DNA of 46,027 nucleotides from Eutrophocola sp965662685 (lineage in GTDB: Bacteria > Pseudomonadota > Gammaproteobacteria > Pseudomonadales > Pseudohongiellaceae), in contig CBFIIQ010000026.1 of assembly GCA_965662685.1 (NCBI GenBank), positions 1-46,027 on the forward strand, written 5' to 3'. The notes under the pieces were generated by a model, which did no database searches, had not been told where the DNA came from, and saw only the letters and a program-made list of their open reading frames with translations. A program made the translations under genes and the position numbers. Every line of letters starts with the position of its first letter. The stretch's first letter is position 1. Below, piece by piece: positions 8,561 through 17,420 of the stretch.

Positions 8561-10591
8561 CTAGGCATTCAGCACAAAGCGCTCATTAACTTTACCCAAC
8601 TGATCGCGGATCCGGGCTGCCAGTTCAAACTCGAGGTTCCTTGCATGCTCATACATGAGTTCCTGCAATCTGGCCACTTCCTTTTCCAGTTCTGCACTAC
8701 TCATGGATGCCAGTTTAAACTCGTAATCGCCTCCTTCTTCAGCCACTTTAGCCAGATCTTTATAGGACTTTTTGGACACCCCTGGCGCGTGTGACGCACC
8801 CTCCATAATGTCGGCTACCGCTTTACGAATACCTTGCGGGGTAATGTTATTGGCTTTATTAAATTCAACCTGAACTTTGCGCCGCGCTTCCGTCGTATCG
8901 ATAGCCCTCTGCATCGAACCCGTTACCCGATCAGCGTAAAGAATCGCCTTGCCGTGGAGATTCCTCGCTGCACGGCCAACAGTCTGAATCAGTGATCGTT
9001 CAGACCTCAGGAATCCCTCCTTGTCTGCATCCAGGACTGCAACCAGCGAAACTTCAGGGATATCGAGCCCCTCTCTAAGCAGGTTAATTCCCACCAGTAC
9101 ATCAAAAACACCAAGGCGTAAGTCGCGAATAATTTCTACACGCTCAACGGTATCAATATCCGAATGCAGATACCTCACCCTGATATTATTCTCAGCAAGG
9201 TAATCAGTGAGGTCTTCTGCCATACGCTTGGTTAGCACGGTGACCAGTACCCGCTCCTCTTTAGTAACACGAATTTTGATTTCCGACAGCAGGTCATCCA
9301 CCTGGTGCAGCGCCGGACGGACTTCCAGTTCAGGATCAAGTAATCCTGTGGGACGTACTACCTGTCTTACCAGCTGACCCTGCTTTTCTTCTTCGTAAGG
9401 CCCCGGCGTTGCTGAAACAAAAATCAGCTGTGGAACCAGGGCTTCCCATTCTTCAAAGCGCAGGGGACGGTTATCCAGTGCTGAAGGTAAGCGAAAGCCA
9501 TAATTAACCAGGTTTTCCTTGCGAGAACGGTCGCCTTTATACATGGCACCAATTTGTGGAATCGCCACATGAGACTCATCAACAACAACAAAGCCATCCT
9601 CTGGCAGGTAATCAAACAAGGTCGGTGGCGGCTGCCCCTCCAGCCTGCCTGACAGATAACGTGAATAATTTTCTATACCTGTGCAGTAACCAATTTCCCT
9701 GATCATCTCCAGATCAAACTGGGTGCGCTGACCAAGTCGCTGGGCTTCTACCAGGCGGTTGTTTTTCTCCAGGTATGCCAGCCTTTCCTGCAATTCCAGT
9801 TTTATTTCCTCCACCGCATTCTGCAGTCGATCTCGGGAAGTAACATAGTGAGATTTGGGAAATACGTTCAAACGCGGTACTCGCTGCAGAACCTCACCAG
9901 TCAGAGGATCAAACCATGCAAGACTTTCAATTTCTTCATCAAACATTTCAATACGAATGGCATTGGTTTCGGATTCCGCCGGGTAAATATCGATCACATC
10001 ACCGCGTACCCTGTAGGAAGAACGATGTAACTCCATGTCATTACGACTGTATTGAAGCTCGGCAAGACGACGTAAAAGTACTCGTTGATCCAGCTTGCCC
10101 CCCACATTCAGATGTAACACCATGTCCAGATACTGGGTTGGGTCCCCCAAACCATAAATCGCAGATACCGTTGCTACAACAATGACATCACGGCGCTCCA
10201 GCAATGCTTTCGTGGCAGACAGTCGCATTTGCTCAATATGAGCATTTATGGAGGAATCTTTTTCAATATAGGTATCCGACGCCGGGACATAGGCTTCCGG
10301 CTGATAATAATCGTAATAGGACACGAAATACTCAACGGCATTATCAGGAAAAAATTCCTTGTATTCCCCATATAGCTGGGCAGCCAGTGTCTTGTTCGGC
10401 GCCATAATAAGCGTAGGCCTTTGCGATTCGGCGATGACATTGGCAATGGTGAAAGTCTTACCGGAGCCTGTCACACCAAGCAGAGTTTGGGCCGCCAGCC
10501 CATCATCAAGGCCTTCAAGCAGAGCCGCAATAGCTTCTGGTTGGTCGCCGGCAGCCTTGAACTTGGCCTGCAAGTGAAATTTTTTATCCAT
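8561..10591 (-). CDS. uvrB: Excinuclease ABC subunit B
   Basis: UvrB is the central damage-verifying helicase of nucleotide excision repair; it works with UvrA and UvrC. The 676 residues match E. coli (673). The Walker A GVTGSGKT lies near residue 40. The beta-hairpin region with YVSYYDYYQPEAYVP follows, then FVVVDESHV, the GLDIPEVSLVAVLDADKEGF helicase block, QTVGRAARN, and the C-terminal UVR motif that meets UvrC. I looked for a LexA operator in the 170 bases upstream and saw no clear CTGT-N8-ACAG match, so SOS control cannot be claimed. It is encoded alone, with tRNA-Asn divergent. Confidence 0.98.
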   Translation of the reverse strand: MDKKFHLQAKFKAAGDQPEAIAALLEGLDDGLAAQTLLGVTGSGKTFTIANVIAESQRPTLIMAPNKTLAAQLYGEYKEFFPDNAVEYFVSYYDYYQPEAYVPASDTYIEKDSSINAHIEQMRLSATKALLERRDVIVVATVSAIYGLGDPTQYLDMVLHLNVGGKLDQRVLLRRLAELQYSRNDMELHRSSYRVRGDVIDIYPAESETNAIRIEMFDEEIESLAWFDPLTGEVLQRVPRLNVFPKSHYVTSRDRLQNAVEEIKLELQERLAYLEKNNRLVEAQRLGQRTQFDLEMIREIGYCTGIENYSRYLSGRLEGQPPPTLFDYLPEDGFVVVDESHVAIPQIGAMYKGDRSRKENLVNYGFRLPSALDNRPLRFEEWEALVPQLIFVSATPGPYEEEKQGQLVRQVVRPTGLLDPELEVRPALHQVDDLLSEIKIRVTKEERVLVTVLTKRMAEDLTDYLAENNIRVRYLHSDIDTVERVEIIRDLRLGVFDVLVGINLLREGLDIPEVSLVAVLDADKEGFLRSERSLIQTVGRAARNLHGKAILYADRVTGSMQRAIDTTEARRKVQVEFNKANNITPQGIRKAVADIMEGASHAPGVSKKSYKDLAKVAEEGGDYEFKLASMSSAELEKEVARLQELMYEHARNLEFELAARIRDQLGKVNERFVLNA

Positions 10592-10762
10592 AAAGGGAGG
10601 TTTGATCGTTGTGGAAAATCGGCAGTGAGGTCACTATTGTATGGCTAAAGCAGTGAGCAGGTAAAACGTCTTTTTGCTAACAACTGAAAATTTATCGGGC
10701 TTGAGTATTGACCGTCAGGGCATTAGTAATTAGTATTCGCGTTCTCGAAAAATGCGCGTTAC

Positions 10763-10837
10763 TGCCCAATAGCTCAATGGTAGAGTAGGTGACTGTTAAT
10801 CACTTGGTTGTTGGTTCGAGTCCAACTTGGGCAGCCA
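10763..10837 (+). tRNA. tRNA-Asn, anticodon GTT
   Basis: This is a 75-base cloverleaf with encoded CCA. The acceptor stem TGCCCAA pairs with TTGGGCA, discriminator G; the anticodon loop CTGTTAA lies in the stem GGTGA/TCACT, and the T arm GTTGG/CCAAC carries TTCGAGT. It is transcribed away from uvrB and marks one edge of the region where Pseudomonas carries O-antigen genes. Confidence 0.97.
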
Positions 10838-11152
10838 TTTTCGACACTCCCTGTATTTGTGCCAGATCCCAGATATTGGCAGACGATGTCAGAAGATAGA
10901 GTGAGATATCTCAGGAGCCACAGGGATTTTGGCGGCTGTAGCCAGATATCAATTCAACTCTCCGCTCTCTTTCTATTTCTTTCTATCACTTTCCCTATTT
11001 TTGTTCCTGTTCTGTTCCTGTTCTCACCCTACTCAGTTCCCGATTTTTTTTGTCGGGTATTCTCTTTTTTCTGATTTTCTGATTTTCTGATTTTCTGCCA
11101 ATTCGTTTTATTTTTTTCTGTATTTAAATATTTTCGCTACTTTCACTATTGT
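10838..11152. repeat. T-rich spacer with two short tandem repeats
   Basis: This 315-base gap between tRNA-Asn and the wbpL-like gene has no credible gene. From about 10963 the plus strand is strongly pyrimidine-rich. It contains GTTCCTGTTCT twice in tandem (11003-11024) and CTGATTTT three times plus CTG (11071-11097). A weak hairpin, CCCGA (11039-11043) with TCGGG (11053-11057), has T runs in its loop and after it, and could terminate transcripts entering from the tRNA side. Confidence 0.7.
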
Positions 11153-12172
11153 TTACTGCTCATGAGCCTCACGGTTTTCAACAGCCCGTAGCTTCATTAT
11201 CAATAACAGCAGAGACGACCAAGCGATTAGTACCAGAATAAGCCCCCAATCTGCATATCGATGGCATAACCATGCCAGGGGGAGTAACCAGAAAATATTA
11301 ATGAGCGAAACCAGCATAACTACCCGCAGATGGCCGTTTAAAAGCCGTGCAGCAATCTGGTATGCATGATTACGGTGAGCGAAATACCAGGTCTCACCGT
11401 CAGACATTCTTTTTATCAGCGTGTAAGTAGCATCCACGATAAATACACCAGCCAGGGTACACCATACCCAAATATTGGTAATACCCGCAGTGGTGCTGAT
11501 TAAAGCCGCTATACCCAGAATGAAGCCAAGGAAATTACTGCCGCAATCTCCCATAAACAGTCGTGCTGGCGGGAAATTTACCAGCAGGAAACCCGATAGA
11601 CAGGCAGCCAGAAGCAGTAACAGATTTCTCAGCCCATCAATATCATCAGAAAAGGTAAGCCAGATGATCGATAACAAAATAAACAGGGTTTCCAGGACCG
11701 CGATTCCATCCAATCCATCCATAAAATTAAACAGATTGATAAACCAGAGCATGCCGGCAAACATCACCAGATAAGCGATGAAGCCAAGATCAAGGTCAAG
11801 TCCAAAGAAAGGAAACACAGGACTGCCAAAGATTGCCAGAACGCCCACTACTGCGATTGCCTGAGTCGAAATTCTGGGACCAATCCCCAGTTGAAAAATA
11901 TCATCCATAAAGCCCAGAACGGCAATGGAAAAACAGAGGAATAAGACCAGAGAATAGTTATAACCTGGATTCTCGACGTTGAATACAAAGAGTGCAGCAA
12001 TACAAAAAACCGTGACAAATGCCATGCCACCAGCGGTAGGCGTTGGAGTCTCATGTGAGCTCCTTTCATTGGGAATATCCAGCCAGCGACGCTCTTTCGA
12101 CAGCCAGATTATGAGGTAGCAACCGAGAAACGAAAAAACAAAAGCTGCCGGTAACAGCAAGATACTATTCAT
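11153..12172 (-). CDS. wbpL: WbpL/WecA-type undecaprenyl-phosphate sugar-1-phosphate transferase
   Basis: This membrane enzyme (glycosyltransferase family 4) starts lipid-linked glycan synthesis by moving a HexNAc-1-phosphate from a UDP-sugar to undecaprenyl phosphate on the inner membrane. The 339 residues form about ten membrane helices. The family motifs are visible: GFMDD near 90, NLFNFMDGLDG near 147-157, RLFMGDCGSNFLG near 206, and the loop HRNHAYQ near 268. Length and context fit Pseudomonas WbpL, which initiates O-antigen. The sugar specificity is inferred. No other glycan genes lie beside it. Confidence 0.85.
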   Translation of the reverse strand: MNSILLLPAAFVFSFLGCYLIIWLSKERRWLDIPNERSSHETPTPTAGGMAFVTVFCIAALFVFNVENPGYNYSLVLFLCFSIAVLGFMDDIFQLGIGPRISTQAIAVVGVLAIFGSPVFPFFGLDLDLGFIAYLVMFAGMLWFINLFNFMDGLDGIAVLETLFILLSIIWLTFSDDIDGLRNLLLLLAACLSGFLLVNFPPARLFMGDCGSNFLGFILGIAALISTTAGITNIWVWCTLAGVFIVDATYTLIKRMSDGETWYFAHRNHAYQIAARLLNGHLRVVMLVSLINIFWLLPLAWLCHRYADWGLILVLIAWSSLLLLIMKLRAVENREAHEQ

Positions 12173-12280
12173 ACATTAAAATGATTCGCTGGCTCAAAAT
12201 TATCTGTAGTTATAATTATAGAGGTAGAAATAAGTATGGGCTCTTTTTCCATATATAGAGCGTAATTTAGTTAACACTAT

Positions 12281-12308
12281 AGATTGTTACACACAAGATT
12301 GTTACACA
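12281..12308. repeat. 13-bp direct repeat upstream of wbpL
   Basis: AGATTGTTACACA occurs at 12281-12293 and 12296-12308, a period of 15 bases, just before the A tract of the adjoining terminator. It could be a paired protein-binding site for the wbpL promoter, but that is a guess. Confidence 0.6.
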
Positions 12309-12336
12309 AAAAAAGGCGCCCATGGGCGCCTTTTTT
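12308..12336. terminator. Bidirectional rho-independent terminator
   Basis: A perfect 16-base palindrome, GGCGCCCATGGGCGCC (12315-12330), is flanked by seven A on the left and six T on the right. It can work on both strands; on the minus strand it ends the comEA-like transcript 17 bases past that gene's stop. Confidence 0.92.
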
Positions 12337-12352
12337 AAATCAATGAAAGTGG

Positions 12353-12685
12353 CTATTCGAAACTGATACGGGCTTCGTTATTTCTTAGTGTTACTTCACC
12401 GACTCCATTGACCAGCAACAGCTCTTCCAGACTGGCGAATTCACCATATTCATCACGAAAACTAACAATTGCTTCCGCCCTGCTCATTCCCACACCATCC
12501 AATATTCTGGCTATTGTAGGAGCATCAGCATGATTTATATTTACCTGTTCAACTTCCACACTGACAGAGTCCGAGGAATCGCTGTCAAAATTCTGAGCGG
12601 TACTGGATCCGGAAAAAATCAGCATCAAGCTGAATAAAAAGAATTTAGGTATAACGGATAACTGATATTTTTGAAAAAATTGCAT
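12353..12685 (-). CDS. ComEA-like helix-hairpin-helix protein
   Basis: This is a small exported protein of 110 residues. Residues 1-31 are a signal peptide (hydrophobic FFLFSLMLIFSG, then a cleavage site around STAQN). A short Ser/Asp-rich linker follows, then a tandem helix-hairpin-helix domain from about 48 (VNINHADAPTIARILDGVG and LLLVNGVGEVTL). Such proteins bind double-stranded DNA in the periplasm during natural transformation. No other competence gene is near. The ribosome binding site is strong (AAGGAGG seven bases from ATG). A homologue lies near wbpM and uvrB in Pseudomonas. A role in DNA uptake is likely but inferred. Confidence 0.85.
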   Translation of the reverse strand: MQFFQKYQLSVIPKFFLFSLMLIFSGSSTAQNFDSDSSDSVSVEVEQVNINHADAPTIARILDGVGMSRAEAIVSFRDEYGEFASLEELLLVNGVGEVTLRNNEARISFE

Positions 12686-12853
12686 GTTACGGCCTCCTTG
12701 GCATTGGAGAGAAAACTCCCCTCTTTACATTCCATTAATCGCGAGGATTGACTGAATACAATTTGCTCAATTTTTAACAAGCAAACATTGCAAATAGATC
12801 ATCTTTCAATCGTGATGCAGCCAATCGCTGCTGAAATCAATGTAGCAGAGAAA

Positions 12854-13555
12854 TCAGTTTTTGCCGTGGATTTCTTCCATAATCATACGCAGTTTTGCGG
12901 TTGGATCATCAGCCTGTGTTACTGGTCTGCCAATCACCAGATAATTACTCCCGCTATTTATTGCCTGAGCCGGGGTCATCACGCGTTTCTGGTCATCCAT
13001 GCTATCTCCGGCGGGGCGGATGCCCGGCGTCACAAGAAGAAAGTCTTTGGCCAGTTCACTGCGTAAAACAGGCGTTTCCTGCGCCGAACAGACGACACCA
13101 TCCAGCTCGCAGTCACTACTGAGCCTGGCCAGGGTACTTACCTGCTCATCAGGCGTTACCGAAATACTGATTTCACGCAAATCCTCAGCTCCCATGCTGG
13201 TTAATACAGTTACAGCAATAAGTAATGTATTACCATTCTTTGGCAGCGCCGTTCGAGCCGCTTCCAGCATTGCCCTGCCCCCACTGGCATGAACATTAAC
13301 CATCCATACACCAAGATCTGCCGCAGCGGCTACTGCCCTCGCTACAGTATTGGGAATATCGTGATACTTGAGATCAAGAAACACATCGAATTGCTGTTTC
13401 TGCAGTTCTTGGACTAACGCCGGACCTGCACGTGTAAATAATTCCTTACCAACTTTGACACGACACAGAGAAGGATCGAGTTTTTCCACAAGAGATAACG
13501 CGGTTGATGCATCTGGAAAGTCCAATGCAACGATGACGGGTTTATCAATAATCAT
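12854..13555 (-). CDS. pyrF: Orotidine 5'-phosphate decarboxylase
   Basis: PyrF makes UMP from OMP, the last step of pyrimidine synthesis. The 233 residues form the usual TIM barrel. The catalytic Lys/Asp cluster is visible in DVFLDLKYHDIPNT (about 59-72), the phosphate site in VTPGIRPAGD (about 174-183) and NYLVIGRPVTQADDP near 204-218. The ATG is supported by MIIDKPVIVALDFPD, typical of the N-terminus. It is the last gene of the lapA-lapB-pyrF run, as in Pseudomonas and E. coli. Confidence 0.97.
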   Translation of the reverse strand: MIIDKPVIVALDFPDASTALSLVEKLDPSLCRVKVGKELFTRAGPALVQELQKQQFDVFLDLKYHDIPNTVARAVAAAADLGVWMVNVHASGGRAMLEAARTALPKNGNTLLIAVTVLTSMGAEDLREISISVTPDEQVSTLARLSSDCELDGVVCSAQETPVLRSELAKDFLLVTPGIRPAGDSMDDQKRVMTPAQAINSGSNYLVIGRPVTQADDPTAKLRMIMEEIHGKN

Positions 13556-13583
13556 TTTTTCCTCACTTTACTGAATCGCAGCA

Positions 13584-14819
13584 CTATTCTCCCAGAATAC
13601 CCATTACATGTTTTACGCTTCCCCAGCGAGAACAGCTCGGGCACTGCCAGTGCAAACTCTTTAATTCAAAACCACAGTTCATACATTGGTATTGGGCTTT
13701 ACTATCGATGTATTCTGCAAGGACCTTTTTATACAAAACAATCGCATCATTATTATTTTCATTCTGGCCCTCGTTTCCACAATTATTCTCGTCTTCACTC
13801 AGACTTAAGGTTTGCAACAAAAGCCTCAATGATGGCTTGCCAGCCAATTGTTTAAGCAAAAATTCCAGGGCTTGTTGATCCCCATTTTCTTTTTGCAAAT
13901 ATTCAGCAATACCTAAGAGCACTGATGTATTTTTTTCTTCGGCAATACATGTATCTATAAATTTCTTAAGGTTTTTATCTTTACCCTCATTTTTATAGCA
14001 ATTCAGCAAGGGATGAAACACTTCTGACATAAATGCTGGATCCTGCTTTTTTATGCGCAAATAGCTTTTTATTGCTTCACGATAATTTCCACAACTGTTT
14101 TCCAGTTGGCCGCATAAAATACTTACCCTGACATTATTTTTGTCCATGCCAGCGGCAAGTTGTAAAAACTCTCTTGCTCTGGACATATGTTCATTATTCA
14201 ATTCAGCTTCTGCGATTTCGCAATAAAAATGAGAGGCGAGTTTCTGATAATGATTACGGTCTGCAGGCAAACATACCCGGATCAATTCTATGAGAACATC
14301 GACCCCTTCCTGCCAGTCTTTTTCCAGTTGATAAACATTGGCAGAATGGACCAGCGCATCAATTTTGATGCTTCCCTTTTCGGCTCTCAATTCTTCCAGA
14401 AGGTTTTCAGCCCGATCAAGCAGACCTGCAGCAATATAACTTTGTACCAGGTTTATTTTTATCTCATTTAACTCAGCCTTGGTAAAACCATTTTGCCCAA
14501 GCAGGTCTTGATAGACTGAAATCGATCTGTCCACTTTACCTCTACGGCGTAACAATGTTCCTAACGCCATGTGGGTTTGCAGAGTGCTGGAATTTACTTC
14601 CAGAGCATCGATAAACAGATCGATTGCATCATCCGGTTCATCATTGAGGAGATAATTAAGACCAATAAAATAGTCTTTTGCAGGAAGGTTTCTAAATGGG
14701 CGGGAAATATTTGACTTGCGACCAAGCCAGGGACGCCGTCCTAACACCCAACCAAGAGCAATCGCTCCCAGCAATAGAAAATATAGAAAAAAATCAGACA
14801 AGTTGGATCCTTCACTCAA
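13584..14819 (-). CDS. lapB: LPS assembly protein LapB (TPR and rubredoxin-like)
   Basis: LapB (YciM) sits in the inner membrane facing the cytoplasm and helps FtsH degrade LpxC, which balances LPS against phospholipid. The 411 residues show one N-terminal helix (about 9-26), a long run of TPR-like repeats (about 48-340), and a C-terminal rubredoxin-like knuckle (CMNCGFELKSLHWQCPSCSRWG) that holds one metal. An Asn/Glu-rich insert near 345-358 looks like a flexible linker. It starts 7 bases after lapA. Essential in E. coli; here inferred by homology and context. Confidence 0.95.
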   Translation of the reverse strand: MSEGSNLSDFFLYFLLLGAIALGWVLGRRPWLGRKSNISRPFRNLPAKDYFIGLNYLLNDEPDDAIDLFIDALEVNSSTLQTHMALGTLLRRRGKVDRSISVYQDLLGQNGFTKAELNEIKINLVQSYIAAGLLDRAENLLEELRAEKGSIKIDALVHSANVYQLEKDWQEGVDVLIELIRVCLPADRNHYQKLASHFYCEIAEAELNNEHMSRAREFLQLAAGMDKNNVRVSILCGQLENSCGNYREAIKSYLRIKKQDPAFMSEVFHPLLNCYKNEGKDKNLKKFIDTCIAEEKNTSVLLGIAEYLQKENGDQQALEFLLKQLAGKPSLRLLLQTLSLSEDENNCGNEGQNENNNDAIVLYKKVLAEYIDSKAQYQCMNCGFELKSLHWQCPSCSRWGSVKHVMGILGE

Positions 14820-14826
14820 ATGTTAG

Positions 14827-15132
14827 TTAACTTTTTCTATTTGACTGATTCACAGAATGTGACGACTCTAGTCGTAATTTATCCAATTGGGATTTTAACT
14901 GACGGATCTGCACCCTGTATTTAAGCTGTCTGAAAATACCCAAGCCAAGAACAAGGCCGGTTAAACCTCCCAGTATGAATACGACGATAATGATCACGCC
15001 AATACTTAAAGCTGGCAGTTCAGTACCAAGCCATAAACTTATTTCCGTGGTGTTGTTGACAGCAAAAAGAAATGCCAGCAATACAGTACCAACAAATACG
15101 AGGAAAGTTATAAATCTAAAAAAGCCTTTCAC
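14827..15132 (-). CDS. lapA: Lipopolysaccharide assembly protein LapA
   Basis: LapA is a small inner-membrane partner of LapB. The 101 residues contain two membrane helices (about 5-24 and 40-65) with the typical NNTTEISLWLG between them, followed by a basic coiled segment (LKYRVQIRQLKSQLDKLRLE). It lies between ihfB and lapB, the standard position. A terminator lies between ihfB and this gene, so it depends on readthrough or on a promoter within about 80 bases. Confidence 0.93.
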   Translation of the reverse strand: MKGFFRFITFLVFVGTVLLAFLFAVNNTTEISLWLGTELPALSIGVIIIVVFILGGLTGLVLGLGIFRQLKYRVQIRQLKSQLDKLRLESSHSVNQSNRKS

Positions 15133-15154
15133 GGTTTGAACTTATTGCCTATAT

Positions 15155-15190
15155 AAAAAAACGGCAGCTTCCGTTAACAAAAGCTGCCGT
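15155..15190 (-). terminator. Terminator after ihfB
   Basis: On the minus strand ACGGCAGCTT (complement of 15181-15190) pairs with AAGCTGCCGT (complement of 15161-15170) around a 10-base loop and is followed by a run of at least six T. It lies 20 bases past the ihfB stop and before lapA. It is probably leaky, since lapA follows closely. Confidence 0.88.
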
Positions 15191-15209
15191 CTTAACAAGT
15201 CATCCAGAT

Positions 15210-15518
15210 TTATTCCGGAATCTGTGTCTGTTCCTGCATGCTAATGTTTACCCGGTCCCTTAATTCCTTTCCTGGTTTGAAATGAGGAACATATTTGCCA
15301 CTCAATTCAACTGGCTCACCGGTTTTAGGGTTTCTGCCAACACGTGGGGCGCGATAATGCAGGGAAAAACTTCCAAATCCCCTTATTTCTATACGCCCAC
15401 CTTCGGCCAAAACTTCAGCCATGTAAGAAATAATTGCCTTTACAGCCAGCTCAACGTCTTTTGCAGACAGCTGCGTTTGCTTGGAGACAATCTGGTCTAT
15501 CAGTTCTGATTTTGTCAT
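15210..15518 (-). CDS. ihfB: Integration host factor subunit beta
   Basis: This is the second subunit of the IHF heterodimer, partner of ihfA at 959-1267. The 102 residues show the HU fold with GGRIEIRGFGSFSL near 40-53 and the DNA-binding arm RVGRNPKTGEPVEL near 59-72. A Gln/Glu tail ends the protein. It follows rpsA by about 60 bases, the common rpsA-ihfB pairing, and has a terminator after it. Confidence 0.97.
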   Translation of the reverse strand: MTKSELIDQIVSKQTQLSAKDVELAVKAIISYMAEVLAEGGRIEIRGFGSFSLHYRAPRVGRNPKTGEPVELSGKYVPHFKPGKELRDRVNISMQEQTQIPE

Positions 15519-15580
15519 GGCTCATCCTTCACTAATGTTAACAGACAGGTTGCACTAAGGCATGCCGGTCACACGCTGAA

Positions 15581-17257
15581 TTATTCCTTCTCCAGCTGAG
15601 ACTTGAGCAGGTCACCTACCGTAGTTGGGGCAGCTGATGTTGTGCTCTGCTTCTTGTGTTCCTCGACAGCACCTTTTTCTTCAGCAATTTCTCTTGCCTT
15701 GATTGAGAGGCTGATAACACGGTTTTTACGATCGACACTAATTACGAGTAACTCGACTTCGTCGCCAACTGCAAGAGCATTACGCGCATCTTCAACTCTT
15801 TCACGGCTGATTTCTGAAGCTTTCAGTACACCTTCGACACCATCAGAAAGCGTGATAATTGCTTCTTTGGCATCAACTTCCTTAACGGTACCCTTAACCC
15901 GAGTGCCTTTCTCATTCTGACCGGCAAAATTGGCAAATGGATCGTCGGAAAGCTGTTTGATACCCAGCGAAATTCTTTCACGCTCAGGATCAACAGAAAG
16001 TATTACCGTGTCCAGCTTGTCGCCTTTCGTATATTCACGAACTGCCTGCTCGCCTGGCTCTTCCCAGCTAATGTCAGACAGATGCACAAGGCCATCAATT
16101 TCACCTTCCAGACCAATGAAAATACCAAAATCAGTTATAGATTTGATATTGCCTGAGATCTTGTCGCCTTTCTTGAATTTATCAGCGAAGCCATCCCATG
16201 GATTCTGTTGACACTGTTTAAGACCCAGAGAAATACGACGACGCTCCTGATCAATATCCAGAATCATCACTTCAACTTCATCACCCAGCTGTACCAGCTT
16301 GGACGGATGAATATTCTTATTGGTCCAATCCATTTCGCTAACATGTATCAGGCCTTCTACGCCTTCTTCAAGCTCGGCAAAACAACCGTAATCGGTAAGA
16401 TTCGTCACCACAGCCTTAACTCTGGTGTTTTCAGGGTAACGGTTCTTGATTTCTACCCATGGATCTTCACCCAGCTGTTTCAGGCCGAGGGAAACGCGAT
16501 TTCTTTCGCGGTCAAATTTGAGAATCTTGACATCAATTTCTTCACCCACGTTAACAATTTCACTAGGATGCTTGATGCGCTTCCAGGACATATCTGTAAT
16601 ATGCAGCAGTCCATCAACGCCACCCAGGTCAACAAAGGCACCGTAATCGGTAAGGTTTTTAACCACACCTTTAACTGACTGTCCTTCTTCAAGGTTTGCC
16701 AGCAGTTCATCACGCTCTGCCGTATTCACTGATTCCAGTACTGCACGTCTTGAAACAACAACATTATTGCGTTTCTGGTCCAGTTTAATCAGTTTGAATT
16801 CGAGGTCCTTGTTCATTAAATGATCCACTTCACGTACCGGACGTACGTCTACCAGTGAACCAGGCAAGAAAGCACGGATAGTATTCACATCAACAGTGAA
16901 ACCACCTTTAACTTTGCCATTTATAACGCCAATTACAGGCTCGTCTTTTTCAAATGCATCTTCAAGTACCATCCAGGTTTCAGCGCGTTTGGCTTTTTCA
17001 CGGGATAACTTGGTAGCACCGAAACCGTCTTCCACAGCATCAAGGGCTACTTTTACTTCGTCCCCTACCTGTAGAGTGAACTCACCATTGTCATCAATGA
17101 ATTCCTTACGTTCTATTACGCCTTCGGATTTAAGGCCTGCATTGACAGTAATCCATTCGGAATCTATGTCAATAATGGTCCCGGTAATGATTGAACCGGG
17201 TTTCATGTCTATGTCTTTTAAACTCTGTTCAAAGAGTTCTGCAAAGCTTTCGCTCAT
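15581..17257 (-). CDS. rpsA: 30S ribosomal protein S1
   Basis: S1 binds mRNA at the 30S subunit and is needed to translate messages with weak or structured leaders. The 558 residues (557 in E. coli) hold six S1 domains: two ribosome-binding domains (about 19-170) and four RNA-binding ones with repeated blocks such as TDYGAFVDLGGVDGLLHITDMSW and VSLGLKQ. The N-terminus MSESFAELFEQSL is typical. It lies between cmk and ihfB. In E. coli S1 controls its own translation; the 163-base gap to cmk may hold its promoter and leader. Confidence 0.98.
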   Translation of the reverse strand: MSESFAELFEQSLKDIDMKPGSIITGTIIDIDSEWITVNAGLKSEGVIERKEFIDDNGEFTLQVGDEVKVALDAVEDGFGATKLSREKAKRAETWMVLEDAFEKDEPVIGVINGKVKGGFTVDVNTIRAFLPGSLVDVRPVREVDHLMNKDLEFKLIKLDQKRNNVVVSRRAVLESVNTAERDELLANLEEGQSVKGVVKNLTDYGAFVDLGGVDGLLHITDMSWKRIKHPSEIVNVGEEIDVKILKFDRERNRVSLGLKQLGEDPWVEIKNRYPENTRVKAVVTNLTDYGCFAELEEGVEGLIHVSEMDWTNKNIHPSKLVQLGDEVEVMILDIDQERRRISLGLKQCQQNPWDGFADKFKKGDKISGNIKSITDFGIFIGLEGEIDGLVHLSDISWEEPGEQAVREYTKGDKLDTVILSVDPERERISLGIKQLSDDPFANFAGQNEKGTRVKGTVKEVDAKEAIITLSDGVEGVLKASEISRERVEDARNALAVGDEVELLVISVDRKNRVISLSIKAREIAEEKGAVEEHKKQSTTSAAPTTVGDLLKSQLEKE

Positions 17258-17420
17258 AATTGCTTCCTGATTATTTGCAGAAGCCAGATGAATGTTGCTT
17301 TATCAACAACCTGTCATCAGGTTTCTGTAATACCGTAGTCCAGCCGATACGGGTCAATTAGTAATATTCACCATACTTCAGCCTGGCTGGTGCACGAAGC
17401 GGGTGGTTTACTCTTGCGGG

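Noticed and set aside
10592..10762. LexA box upstream of uvrB
   Set aside because: No CTGT-N8-ACAG match could be seen in the gap, so SOS control was not claimed.
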